DNA from: Diplosphaera chodatii
Taxonomy: Eukaryota > Chlorophyta > Trebouxiophyceae > Prasiolales > Stichococcaceae
Reading direction: 5' to 3'
Assembly: GCA_032358165.1 (NCBI GenBank)
Contig: JAALGY010000011.1
Location: forward strand, 186,001-250,000
DNA: 64,000 bases
This document shows, piece by piece, positions 23,721-35,391 of the stretch (positions are counted from its first letter, which is position 1; each line of letters begins with the position of its first letter). The position numbers and the translations under genes are program-made. The notes below the pieces were generated by a model, which saw only the letters and a program-made list of their open reading frames with translations, had not been told where the DNA came from and ran no database searches.

Positions 23721-26700
23721 ATGGCAGTCCGTTTCCTGAGCAGCCAGGGCCGCGGGCTGGCGCCTCCTGCAGCGACCAGCCGCACTGCCGCCGCCAGGCC
23801 GCCGGCGGCCACCCTTAGCAGCGGCCATGCGCCGGTCCGGCCCCCATCCCGGTCGTCGCAGGCTCAGCTGGGCGCGGCGGCTGCGCACGTGCAGCGGATG
23901 CAGCCCTCAGGGGTGAGCACACAGCACTCTCGACTCCTCATCAAGCGCTCCAAACGATGAAGCCTTGGCTGCCCGGCCGTCAGGAGTTGTGTTACCGCAG
24001 CGGCGACAGGATAGGGCAATATTGGTTTGGTGCAGCGCGTCGCCCTTGAACTCATATGGCGGGCTTTGGGCACAGTGGGTAGCAAACCTCGCCTCTACGG
24101 CGTGCGGGCGATGAAACTGCCGGGACTCGAAAGTTCACGCCCAGGACTGGGTTTAAGTGCTGCATCACAATAACGTCAGAACTGATCGCGGCGGCTCTTG
24201 TCAGCGGCCGTGTCCGCAGCACACTGCTGCTTCGCATTATTGCAGCCTCATTGGGCTGGTCCGGATATTGCCCCCCGCTGCAGCTGGCCCATTGTTGACC
24301 AACCCTCTCCGCCGCTGCAGCTGCAAATTCTCCACATCTTGGGCCACTCCCGTCTGCACATCCTGTCAAACGTTCGGCTAGGGGCCGTGCGATACATGCC
24401 AGACGATCAGTCCGCTAGTCTGGCAGGGTCACGATCAATGTGCACGGCATCCTTGCAAGACTGACCCCGCCGTCACTGATGTGCAGGCCATCGCTCAGCC
24501 GCAGCACGCTGCTCCACAGCCGCTTGTGGTGCCCGAGCACCGCGAGGCGCTGCTGTGCCAGCGGTTCCAGGCCCACACCTCAGCCGTCTCCAGCATGCTT
24601 GTGCTGACAGACACAGGTGCGCCATCCTGTCTGCCAACCCTCCTTGCTTTCTGCCACGTCGTGGTTGCTGTAAGCAACGCCGGTACTGTGCATCCTTACT
24701 GTGGACTCATACGGATGGACCTCTCTTCGTAGGTGATCACCAGCAGATCATCACAGCGTCCTTGGACAAGACCATCGCCTTGTGGTCAGCCCAGGTCAGC
24801 AGCCCCTCTCCTTCTCCAGCATGGGCAGCAGGCATAGCGTGCTACTTTCATCAGCAGAGTGCCTGTCCTACTAGCGTTGCATGCAGTGCTCGAGGGTGTT
24901 CAAAGCACTTTCCACATGCCACATATGCATGTCCTTGGGGCAAGGGTCGCTTGGATATATGCTCTGTGCAGCAGCCAAGGCATATATGTGCAGGACACAG
25001 CCTCAAGAACTGTAATGGCAGTGCGCCAACGTTGCCGTTTTGTGCACCCTCAGTCCTTGACACGACGTCTGGGGGGTGACCTGCTGTTGGCATGATCAGG
25101 GCACTGCCCCAGCTGCCACAGGCCAGCCCAGAGGGCGGTCCCGCTAGGAGCAGGTGCTGAGCATTTAACATCTCTACGCTCCAGGGCACAGCGCAGCTGC
25201 CGGAGGCCACCCCGGAGGGCGGCCCCCTGGTGTGCCTGCGCGGCATGCAGGGGGCGATGCGGCTCAAGGTGGCGGGCGCCCCCGTCTTTTCTATGTCCCT
25301 GGACAACGAGGCGTGCGGCTCCGGCCTGCGCCAGGTGGGCAGGGTATTGGGCAGGCCTGTCATTGGGCAGGGTCGTTGTCGAACGTCGTGCGAGGTCATT
25401 GTACCGCGCTGCAGCGCAGAACGTGTCAAAATGCATCTATAGCCATCCTGCAGATGCTGCCGCTGGGTACCATTGTGGCAGGTCATACTGCTGAGCCTTT
25501 GGCCTGTTACAGACGCCTCATAGCTTTGCCCGCTTTGGCTGCAGGTGTTCCTGGGGACCGCCAGCAAGCAGATCCTGGCGTGGGAGCCGCCGCAGCCGGA
25601 GCTCGTCTCCAACGTCGCGCTCAGCGACCACACCGGCTGGGTGCGGGCGCTGGCGCAGCACAGCCGCTGGCTGTACAGGTGAGCTGCCCACAGATATGTC
25701 ACCTAGCAGGGATCAATTTATCAGGCAGCGCAGACATTAACCTGAAGTGCATGCTCCGGGCGCACATTTGCTTGCCAGTGGTGTACATTTTATGGCGTTA
25801 TCCTGATGTCATCCTGACAAGCTGTTGCTGATATGCTCGTGTGTCCTGCCTGCAGCTGCTCCTGCAACACGGTGCAGCAGTGGGACATGAGCCGCGCCGT
25901 GCCGCGCCATGTCAGCACCGTCAGCAGCTTCACCGGCGACATCCTGACCGCCACCACCGGCAACGCCACGCTGTTCACAGCCGGGGCCAATGGCAAGCTG
26001 CGGTGAGTCGTGAACCTGCTTCCATAGTGGTTGCAATGGTAAGGTTGTCCCCCGTAGATGTCAGGGGCTCCACCAGCGATGCCTATGGGCCATTCGCTGA
26101 TGTGTGCGTTTCTCATGTAGGTCGTGGGCCATTGGCAAGGGGGGCGAGCTCACGCCCGTGCACGCCAACGAGGAGGCCCACTCGGACCGCGTCACGGCGG
26201 CGGTCTGGCACAGCGGCTTCCTGTACACAGCCTCGGCCGACGGCTGCATCAAGGTGCGGCAGCCCCGCTGCACATGTTTGGAGCAGCTTTGATGGTGGTC
26301 CATTCACTGGAGGTGCTGGTCAAGCCCTGACAAGAGTTCAACAAGTGTGCAGCTGAGTGTCACAGAGTGCTTGACGCTGTGCATGCGAACGCAGATGTGG
26401 GACGCCAGCCTGGAGTTGGTCACCAGCGTGCGCGCCGCCCACGGCGGTGGCAAGGTGCATGCGCTGGCGGTCGGCCCCGACGGCGTCATCTACACCGGCG
26501 GCGATGACAAGGTGCAGCCATGACATGCCTTCGGCTCAAAGGTCTCCTCTGCTCTGCTTTTTTGGGATGTATATTGCCTACGCGCATGCGACAGCTTGCA
26601 GTCTTTGATCCTTTGCGACATGTACTGGGCTCTTGCACCAGCCATGCCCTCCCACCTAATTTCAACCGTCTCCCCCACCCTGCAGCTCATCCGCCGCTGG

Positions 26701-26850
26701 CGCGCGGGCGTCTGTGCAGCCGGCCTGCTGGCCGAGGCGGCGCCGCCGCTGTTCTGCCACCATGCGCCGGTGCGGTGCCTGGCGGCTGGGCCCGCCCATA
26801 CGCTCGTGTCGGGCGACTCCCGGGGCGACGTCGCCATCTGGCGCGTCTGA
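23721..26850 (+). CDS. WD40-repeat protein with transit-peptide-like N-terminus
   Basis: Nine exons join in frame to 409 residues: 23721-23912, 24487-24616, 24733-24794, 25185-25334, 25545-25678, 25856-26002, 26121-26253, 26395-26511 and 26686-26850. From about residue 75 to the end the protein is a WD40 propeller, with blade motifs such as AHTSAVSSMLVL, QIITASLDKTIALW, HTGWVRALAQ, FLYTASADGCIKMWD, VIYTGGDDKLIRRW and TLVSGDSRGDVAIWRV-stop. The first 64 residues are rich in Ala, Ser, Arg and Pro and poor in acids, like a chloroplast or mitochondrial transit peptide, so an organellar location is possible but inferred. WD40 propellers are protein-binding scaffolds and I do not recognise the specific family member. 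The intron before exon 4 carries a decayed copy of the exon's start. Confidence 0.82.
25100..25144 (+). repeat. Decayed copy of the start of WD40-gene exon 4
   Basis: This intronic stretch begins after a CAG and aligns with the first 45 bases of exon 4 (25185-25229), 85 bases downstream. It has one single-base indel and several substitutions. The GAGGGCGG core is shared. A stop (TAG) follows at 25145-25147. It is not part of the gene model. Confidence 0.75.
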
Positions 26851-27982
26851 GGCGCCGCTCTGGCCGCCTGCCACAGGTAAGGCGGCAGCGGCCATGGCGG
26901 CGTGCAGCGATGGCAGCAGCGGCAGCAGGCGCTGGCCCTGGCTTTGAGCAAAGGCAGCTCCATTCAACAGCAGTGTGTGCGGCCTGCACTGCAGCAAGTG
27001 CGCAGCCAACGAATCGCTGGAATATGCGAGGGATCTGACTGATCGCAGCAACCCCGGGACATTTGGGTGCTGGGAGCGGCGTGTGTCTGGGGAACGAGTG
27101 GGGATCTGGTGTGAGGGAGGTGCGGTCGCATATGGGACTGCAGTTTGTGGGTGTGTTGTCTGTTGTCTGCGGGGTGATGTGTGGGGTCTTAAGAGCGTGA
27201 AGCGGGGTGCACCTTCTGCTACGCTGCTTCCCGCTGTCATGCCACATTGGAGCCAGAACGGCGGACTTGTGCTGTAGAGCTGGTCGGTCGGAGAGGATGT
27301 CCGCTACAGGGCACCCGGACCGCCGCCGGCGCAGTACTTTGTTGCCGCTCCTTGTGGTGGGCGGCGGGCAGTTTGCGTTGCCGTGGGTTGTGCTCGGCTG
27401 AGCGTCGAATGTGTCAAACCTCTCCAATAGTCAGGTGGCGTAATGGTATGGTGACAAGGTTGTGGGATGTTCGGCGGCGAAAGGCCGCCATCTTACGACG
27501 ATGTGCTGCTGATGACGATTCTTGACGGTTACCGTACTTCAGTTCAGCAGCTGTGAGGGCATGTGGTGCTAGACAATGCGCCTGTGTACCCTAAAATGCC
27601 ATGGCTATGGGCTGTGCACACTTCCTGTAAGCTGCCTGGGTCTGTCAGCCGAGACATCGGTTCCTCGCCAGTGTTCCTTCAGATACTGTTGCAGAGTGCC
27701 TACTACGGTACATGAACCTGTGGTCGCCCACAGCCCGACGCCTTTGCAGGGCAGGCGGGGTGGCCACGTTGCTTGCGCCCACGTGGAAGCTGGGTTACGT
27801 GATGTCTGACAGTCACACATTGCTGAGCTTGGCTGTAGGACACCAGTTCCCCAGCCCCCTAACCAAAACGAAAATATACTGCACGACTTCGATCATCAAC
27901 AGCTGCTGCAGCGAGGAGAGTACAGTCAGTCATCAACAGCGTACTTCTTGTGCTAACCCAGACTCATCACAGCAAGCACACC
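26851..27982. other. Intergenic region before the LHC-like gene
   Basis: About 1.1 kb. It should hold the WD40 gene's 3' untranslated region and the LHC-like gene's promoter. TGTAA, the usual chlorophyte polyadenylation signal, occurs at 27626-27630. That is about 780 bases after the stop, so it is only a candidate. No exon was recognised. Confidence 0.4.
27872..27879 (+). promoter_or_regulatory. Possible TATA-like element of the LHC-like gene
   Basis: AAATATAC lies about 105 bases before the start codon at 27983, within a locally A-rich stretch in otherwise GC-rich DNA. Position and composition fit a core promoter, but this is by eye only. Confidence 0.3.
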
Positions 27983-30352
27983 ATGCAGGCGTTGCAGCGC
28001 ACACCCGTGGCAGTCCTCCAGGCACGCCCAGTGCACAGCAGGAGCACCGGCGTGCGGCCGGTAGCGATGCCGGCGCTGCCAACGCGGTTCTCAGCACCAT
28101 CTTCACCACCTAAGCAAAACCGGCGGTCCAGCACCATCGTGGCGGCGGTCGACACTGAGCCGCCGAAGACGGAGAACGAGAACAAACCTGAGATCGCCAA
28201 GCTCGCAGACAGCGTTGGTGCGCGGCGCTTGGCACCGTGTTCATGTTTGCATCAGTGACTGGTTGGAGGTTGTCACCTTCAGGCCTGTAAGGAAAGGCGA
28301 CCATGCAGCCACACACGGTACGCTGAGAGGTTGTTTCAATGCGACGTAGGCCTGCCGACGGACGAGGGCCTGTTTGGCTTCAAGCCGTTCCCAGAGGTGT
28401 GGGTTGGCAGGTGCGCAAAGCCGTGGCATGCAGCCTCCTTACTGGTCCGTCTTGCTATCGGAAGTCTGGCCATGTCCGGCTGGATCGCAGCAGGCTCTTG
28501 CTTTGTGCAGCAGGCACGCGATCGCATCTGTGTTGCACTGTGAGCACTCGTTTGGTGTGTCCTCACACCACCGACTGTGCCTGTGAGGCATCAGCTCACC
28601 TTGCGCATGTTTTGCGATGCAGGCTGGCCATGATGGGCTTCCTGACCAGCCTGCTGGAGGAGTTCTGGACCGGGAAGGGCACCCTGCAGCAGATTGGCAT
28701 CGCCACACCCTCGCAGCCCGTCACCACCCTGCTCATCGTGCTGGCCGGCGGCGCCACGCTCTTCGGCACCGTGAATACGCTGGTCAAGGCGCAGACCGGC
28801 AAGCTGGAGCCCAGGTGTGCTTTGCCACAGACGCACTCCTGTGCACCCACCACATGAGGCCACGCGACCTTGCTGCTTGCCTCAGCAGCAGCAGCAGCAG
28901 CACAGCTTGCAGAGTAGCATGAACCATCAGTATCCTTGAGCATGGGCGCATAGTGAGGGAGTGTACAAGCTCTGTTCGGAATACAGAACTCGCAGCAGCA
29001 TTGCATGTGGCGTATCTACTGAGGCCCTGCCGAGGCATGTTGTCAGCTGCATGCGTGCCTGACTCGCCCATCGTGTCATGTGTGCTGCAGGAGCGCCGAG
29101 CGGTACAAGCAGTTCTTTGGCGTGGTGCCGGACGCGGAGATCAAGGCCGAGGCCGACAAGCTGAAGCAGCGTGGCGACTTCACGGACCCGCCCGACACCG
29201 CCAAGGACAACCAGGTTAGTGGAACCTGGGTGCTCCCTGTGTCTCGCAGGACTGCGTGAGCATGGTCGCTCTGGCGCCCTGTGCTCTGCCGAGATTCTCA
29301 GCATGTGCATGTTGCCCTTCTGCACTAATGTGCCCTTGCTGCAGCTGGCCCGTACACATGCACAGGACCCGCTGTCAGCTGGTGTCCTTGACGTGCCGGC
29401 ATGTCATGTTGTAAACCATGTTCCTAACGTTGGTTGTGCTCCTTCACAGCAAATTGCGGCGTCCAAGGCAGAGGGCACCCCCGCAGACCGCTTCCTGAAC
29501 CTGTCCGGCCAGGAGGAGGAGGCTGACCAGGTGTGACCTACACCCTAAACCCTAACCTTCACCTGCTGACCAGGTGCTCTCAAGTTCCAGGCCATGAGAA
29601 CCAGATCACTACCACAGACTCTCAGGCGACCTGCCTCAATATCGTTCTCTGTCGGGGGCGGTGCTGCAGCTGCTGCTGCTGCTGCCGCTGCCTGATCAGT
29701 CGTTGATTTGTAAGCAGTGGCAGCGGCACCAGTGTGCACCCCCATCGAAATTAAGCCCGCAGGCCAGCGGAGAGACACACCCCATGACAGATGATGACAA
29801 AGCATGCAGGTGGCGGTAGAGCTCAAGGGGCACTTATACACACATGACACGTCGTCACATGCGACGCACTACATAGTACCTGACCGCAGCTGCATTTGCT
29901 GCACTGTGCAGGCGGCAGCAGACCTAAAGGAGCAGGCGCAGCGGGGCAAGGAGGCGAGCACGAAGGGCCCCTCGCTGTCGATCGCCGCGCGCGCCGATGT
30001 GGTGGAGCAGACCAGCGCGCAGCAGGGGGAGTGGGCGTACGCGCGGCAGGTGGAGATCACCAACGGCCGCTGGGCCATGCTGGGTACGTCACTGACATGC
30101 TTCCAGCCTGACATGAGCGCACACCACAATGAAAGTCGGTGTTTTAGGCTTGCTTGAGAGCACACACCAGGTGCAGAGCGGTGTGGTGGTGGTTGCCGTC
30201 GAGGTGGTCCACTGACATCGTGGCTCCTTTCCTCTTTCACAGGTTTCCTGGGCTCCACCATCATGGAGGCTGCTACAGGGCAGGGCATCATCGGGCAGGT
30301 GGTGCTGTACCTTAAGGCGCTCAACATCCTGGGCCCGCAGTCTGGCTTCTGA
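27983..30352 (+). CDS. LHC-superfamily thylakoid protein (PsbS/LHC-like)
   Basis: Seven exons join in frame to 324 residues: 27983-28217, 28350-28410, 28623-28814, 29091-29214, 29450-29530, 29912-30083 and 30243-30352. About 55 N-terminal residues form a chloroplast transit-like region ending STIVAA. Next is FGFKPFPEVWVGRLAMMGF, a first chlorophyll-binding helix (motif E..GR.AM.GF), then TGKGTLQQIG and a second hydrophobic helix (LLIVLAGGATLFGTVNTL). A hydrophilic stretch of about 120 residues leads to EITNGRWAMLGFLGSTIMEA, a third helix with the canonical E..NGR.AM.GF motif. The protein ends GPQSGF. The N-terminal half resembles PsbS, but PsbS has four helices and a short loop, whereas this has three helices and a long one. 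ELIP- or LHL-type assignment is equally possible. A photoprotective or antenna-related role in the thylakoid is inferred. Confidence 0.8.
29543..29557. repeat. Telomere-type CCCTAAA motif in intron
   Basis: CCCTAAACCCTAACC lies just inside the fifth intron of the LHC-like gene, 12 bases after the splice donor. It is the plant/chlorophyte telomere unit in two copies, the second degenerate. Confidence 0.7.
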
Positions 30353-30728
30353 GCATTCGCAATCGAAACATAGCTGCCAGAGAGCATGAACCTAGGTGGT
30401 ATTGGTGGTCCAGTGTGCCTGCCTTGAGTCGAGAGCTGACCGTTGACAGCCACAGTATTGATGGCCACCGCAACTGATGGCGTTTGGAGAAACTCTGGAG
30501 ATGGAGCGTTAGACGAGGTTGGTGTTCAAGTGTCTGGCTGCCTTGCATCGAGCAAGTGCACAGCCAACACTTTGACTAGGTGCTTGACTTTCAGACTGTT
30601 GCAAACACTGTTTTGAAACTTCGGTTTTTGCGTTGCCTTTACGTTGTTTCATCAACTACTTACCGTATCACGTTGAAAACTGGAATTTAAGCGAATTTCG
30701 TACTGCGCACCCATCCCTCACGGGTCAG
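30353..30728. other. Convergent 3' regions
   Basis: About 375 bases between convergent stop codons. It holds two 3' untranslated regions, with nothing else recognised. Confidence 0.4.
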
Positions 30729-33700
30729 CTATTCGTTGCACACCAGGTTCAGCACCACATTGGCCATTATGCGGTTCATGTCATCGATGCAGTCGCTCTG
30801 CTCATCGGGCCACAGCTCATCGAGCACATACCTGCAAGCAGTGCACATGCTTCATCAGGCCTCTTCGCTTGATGCACTCATGCACTTGGCGGCAGCTGTG
30901 GGAGGCAGCATTTGCATAGGGCACTGTGCGTGGCCTGCCACAACTGCCGTGTAACGGATGCTCCGAGTCTCAGCGGAGCTGTACAAGTTTCAGAAAACGT
31001 GCCAAACATAGTAGCGTACCCGGTGGGCGTCATGAAGTGGTGGGTGCTCGTTCGCTTGTCCAGGCTGGCCTCCTTTGCATCCGTCTCCTGCAGAGCAAAC
31101 AGCACTTAACACATCAACACCAGTGCTGGTAGCACCGATGTATCCTTCAAAGGTCAGGAAGGTCGGAAACCACAAGACAACATCAACTTTCCATAGGGTG
31201 CTCCGGTGACGGGCGGCAGCCACAACAGGCCCTGCAACCCATAGCCGTCGTCGCACCCGGTACTTGAGTAGGCACTGGTAGTGCCAGTCGCCGCCCGACA
31301 GCCCGCGGGGCGCCCCCCTCGCCAGGGACAGCGCATCAAAGTCCAGCAGCGTGACCTTGGGGTCCGCCCGCGCCGCCACCCAGGACCTCAGCGCCTGCAG
31401 GTGGCGTTTCAGGGTGTAGGGTGCACCGTCGGTGCTGTCGTGATCAGAATGCGGCTGCTGCAACAACATGAACCACCGCAGCTTCATGTGCGGTGGTTCA
31501 GTGCAGTGGTTTGCTGCGCAGCAAATCTGGTCGTGTGCCTGCCGTCTGGCTTGAGATGCGCGAAGCCCTGTTGCAGCAGCATCGCTGCTCGAGTCACCAA
31601 CCATCCGCAATCTGCTGGTGTTCACCTCGTTGCGAGCCTGCCAGATGGGAAGGTGCGCTGCCCACTGCGACGCCACGAGGCCTGTGGGCACCTGCCAGCA
31701 GCAGAACACGCGCGAAGGTTATGTACATGTGTGCTATTCTCCAATGGTGTTCATACACATCAAGGGGTAGACAGATGTACTCTACCCTCCTGACAGCTGC
31801 CAACAAGCAAGTTTGGGGCTCTATACCATGGACTGTACTGCTCTGTTGCCACTGCCTTGACCATCAGGGTGTCGTCACTGCGTAGTCAGGCAGCTTGAAG
31901 CCCTACTGCACAGCCAACCTGCCGCTTCCGCACCGTCATGAGGATGACCCGCTTGGCGGCGGCGGCGGCGGTGGTGACGGCGTCTTTCCAGAAGTCGGGC
32001 ACCTCGGCGCGCTGATCGTGGTACGTCACCAGCAGCGTGATGACGGTGTCGCTCATATTGTGGTTCGCGAAGTACCTGCAGCGCAGGCGTGCAAGCTCGC
32101 TGCTTGGCAGCCAGACGCCGGGTTCAGCAGCCACACTGATATTTCCCAGACTGCCACAGGCGCATGTCATGGGAGGCAGATGCTCCTCGGCGGTCAGCAT
32201 GCAGCAGCGGCACACTGAATGCCTGGACACATGGCTCTGTCAGCAAAACACGGCTATAGCGTGCGCATGAAGTGGAAACGACTCACGTCTGGAAATGCAG
32301 CGGCGTCCACTCATAGTGCCCGCCCCATGCAAAGTCGAGCGCCACCTGCAATGCGAGCCAACATTCAAGCCTCAACTGGCATTTGCATTTCCTGCGCAGC
32401 AAAGAGGTAAGCAGATTTCCATGAGTCAGCATGTGCAGGGTGCCCGTGGCATCTCGTCTTGCCTTGCAAGCTCGCAAGCCCGCAGAATCTGCACCATTGA
32501 GATGTCCTCACCGGCTGCTCCCGGCAGGAGTCCAGCGCCGAGGGCCCCCTGTAGCGCCGGCCGTCAAACACCTCCCGCACGTCCATGTCGGGCGCCTGGT
32601 CAAACACCCACTGCCCCACCTGCTGCTTGGACGCCGTGAACCTGCGATGCATCAGCGGCGGCCATCGGGTGCGGATTTCGAGTCGCAAGGCGTGCAGCAC
32701 TTGGTCGAGCAGCCAGGCTGCCCAACGAAGTGTCTAGCAGGGCCTGCTGCGCTGCCTCTGCTCCTTTAGTTTTGAACAGGCAGTCAGCAATATATGCACA
32801 CATCACATTCCAGCAACCTCTGACTTCCTGGATACCAGACCAGCCAATACTTTCGGGAACGACATCACACTCCCGATCTCAAGGTGTAGGGTGCCCCACC
32901 TGTCCGCCGGCTGCGGGCCGCCGCACACATCGTAGCGCGCCGAGTTGTGGGGCCCGTAGTCGAAGCTGCGCTGCTCGCCGCGAAACATGCTCACCAGCCG
33001 CAGGAAGATCTGCCTGGTCATGCTGTCGCCTGCACACCGCCAGGTGCCACATCAGTGCCAGCCAGGAGCCTGTCTGTGTTGTCATGTCGTGAACAGCAAG
33101 CGGCGCCTGGCACTGGCTGCACGCTGCACTGAGCCACATGAAACCACATACTTCACCATGAGCTGCAAATGCCGTCGATATGAAACCGCTGGCGCTGGCG
33201 TGCCAAACGAGGACAATGGTCTCAGACGCCACCCATGGACAGGATGGCGACCTGGCCATTTGATCGCTATGCACCACTACATCACACTTCAGCACAATCG
33301 GGTGAAACCCGAAAAGCATACCCACGAACAGGATGGCGGCCTGGCCGTCGGGGCGCGCCAGGCAGCGCAGCGCCTCGTCCCGCCGGTACTCGTGCAGCGT
33401 GCAGCGGTCACACTTGAGCTCCGTACGACCCGTCGCCTCACTCTGTGAATTAGAGAACCTGCCATCTCTAGCAGGTCAACGACACAACGCTGAACCTGGC
33501 TCAAACACATGCCCCATTTATTTCTGTAAGCACCGCCTTGGGAGGTCCATTTGCTAAGCACCTTGCAAGTGCAGATGGTGAAAACACCAATGTGCTGACT
33601 CGATGGCCACGAACGCACCGTGTAGAAGCTGCCCCCGACGCTGTCGCCGCCGCAGCAGGCGCCCTGTGCGCAGGTCGGCCTCTGCGCCGCCGGCCGCTGC

Positions 33701-35316
33701 CAGAACCGCGGCGGCTGGCCCAGGCACCAGGGCCCCGGCAGCCGCAGGAAGCGGCCTGCGGCCAGGGGAACAAAGCGTGGAGACCCGGGGTGCACGGGAG
33801 ACACTGTGCTGCATGTGGGACCTGCTTGTGCCTGCCCACGAGCCATACCACAGGTGCAGCTGCATTGTTTGTTGACAGACGTGGTGCCCATGTGCCCATT
33901 CCATTGCTGACCATCCACAGGGTGGCGCCGCAGGAGATGCATGGCAGCGACAGCAGCACACACAACAGCATCTCCGCAGCTCTATCAGATGACCAGATGC
34001 TGGATGCATAGCAAAGTCAGGAAAAGGGAGACTGACCCGCGGCCGCCATGGGGCAGTTTCCGAGCTCATCGCTGACATCGAAGGATACCTTCGAGGTCGG
34101 CGTCGGGGCCTGCCGCGGCTCCAGCTTGCCTACAGGCACCGCTGTCAATGACGAGCTTCAGACGCTGTTTACGCCTGTCAACTAAATCACAGAGCAGCAG
34201 CATCTGCCATACGGCTTTAGACTGACCTGGCAGATGGTAGCAGCCGGTCGGCACATAGCGCTCGCAAGTTGCTGGCAGCGCTGCAGCAGCACTGTGGCCG
34301 GCAAACAGCGACGCGGCTCCCGCCTGCATGTCTGACCACGTCGGAGGCCGCTGCAGGGACCAAAGAGAGCATGGTTCGAATTACATGAGCACCTGCTGGA
34401 CTCTGTCTTGCTTGCTTCGTGGTCAGCTGAGTACAGCAGGGCCGGTGGTGCCAGGGCACTTGGCAGCACTGTTGCGCATCATGCTGGCGCAGGACTGCAA
34501 TAATCAGGCCATGCCTGTTCGCGGACACTGTAGTTCAAGGAGTCCTGACCAGCATCCAATCGCATATGTGCAGAAGACAGGGCCACGGATGCAACCTGCA
34601 AGACCAGAATGTGAATGGATTTTGGCTGACACCCGCACCTGTCGCACGACCAGCAGCAGCCACCAGACGGCGATCACAAGCACCGGCAGCACCATCAGGC
34701 GCCCACAGCCTCCGCCTTTCTGCTGCTGCCTTTCCCTGCCAATCGGCTGCCTTTCGCGCTGCAGCTTGTGCGCCGACCGATGCTCGGCCCCGGCAGCAGG
34801 AAGCGATGCACCGCTGCTGCCGCCGGCCAGCTCATCGCTGGCCCACCTGACGGCTCGCGGCTGCAGGCTCTGCTGCTTCCTGCTGCCGGCCGCTGCGCTG
34901 CCTTCCCGTGCGCCGCCGCCCCTGCCCCGGGGCGCCTCTATGTCATCCTCCTTTCTGTGGTGTGCCTCCTGCCGGGCATCGTGCTGCTCATCTTTCCCTA
35001 TCACCGCATCCTGCACTGGGCTGCTGCTGGCTGCTTCGTCCCCTTCTGGCACCGCTTCCGGCAATCCCAGCTGCCTGGTGGAGAAGACGGGTTGATCCGG
35101 TGCTGCGGTGGTATCCGTGCTGCGGCGCCGCAGCACGCGCCCACCCTGCGGCGCCAGCTTGCCAGACTTCCTGGCGTCTCAACTACTCCAGCGCTGCCAC
35201 GATGATGAGCGCGGGCTGTTGCAACGACGGAGCCAGCGCTACAGTTCAGCTCTGCTGCTGCGGCTGCTTTGATTGCTGATGCTGTCGCCATCCACGCCAG
35301 CATGCCGCAACGCCAT
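30729..35316 (-). CDS. Membrane-anchored GDS-motif (PC-esterase-like) protein A
   Basis: Thirteen exons are firm (35145-34639, 34350-34227, 34129-34037, 33755-33619, 33442-33322, 33029-32900, 32641-32512, 32345-32287, 32075-31934, 31691-31626, 31394-31257, 31087-31020, 30831-30729). The first coding exon is tentative (35316-35296, MALRHAG), giving about 612 residues. After a charged N-terminus comes one signal-anchor helix (LMVLPVLVIAVWWLLLVV), so the bulk is probably lumenal. Then follow YVPTGCYHLPG, GRFLRLPGPWC, a Cys-rich patch, and ILFVGDSMTRQIFLRL. GDS is the nucleophile block of GDSL/SGNH esterases and the PC-esterase families (TBL, NXPE, CASD1). Later come ITLLVTYHD, LLDFDAL and a GGDWHYQC block that could supply the Asp/His. 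The end is CIDDMNRIM...VCNE. It is a tandem paralogue of gene B with the same exon order. Confidence 0.72.
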
Positions 35317-35391
35317 CGCCGGTGTGGGTAGGTAGTGGCCCCTTGTATGTCCGAATCATCGGCCTGAGATTGGGGCCAGGTGTGGCCGCTG

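Noticed and set aside
27433..27475. A tRNA-like A box (TGGCGTAATGG).
   Set aside because: No matching B box or cloverleaf stems could be drawn.
28885..28905. CAG run in an intron of the LHC-like gene.
   Set aside because: It is short and ordinary for this GC-rich genome.
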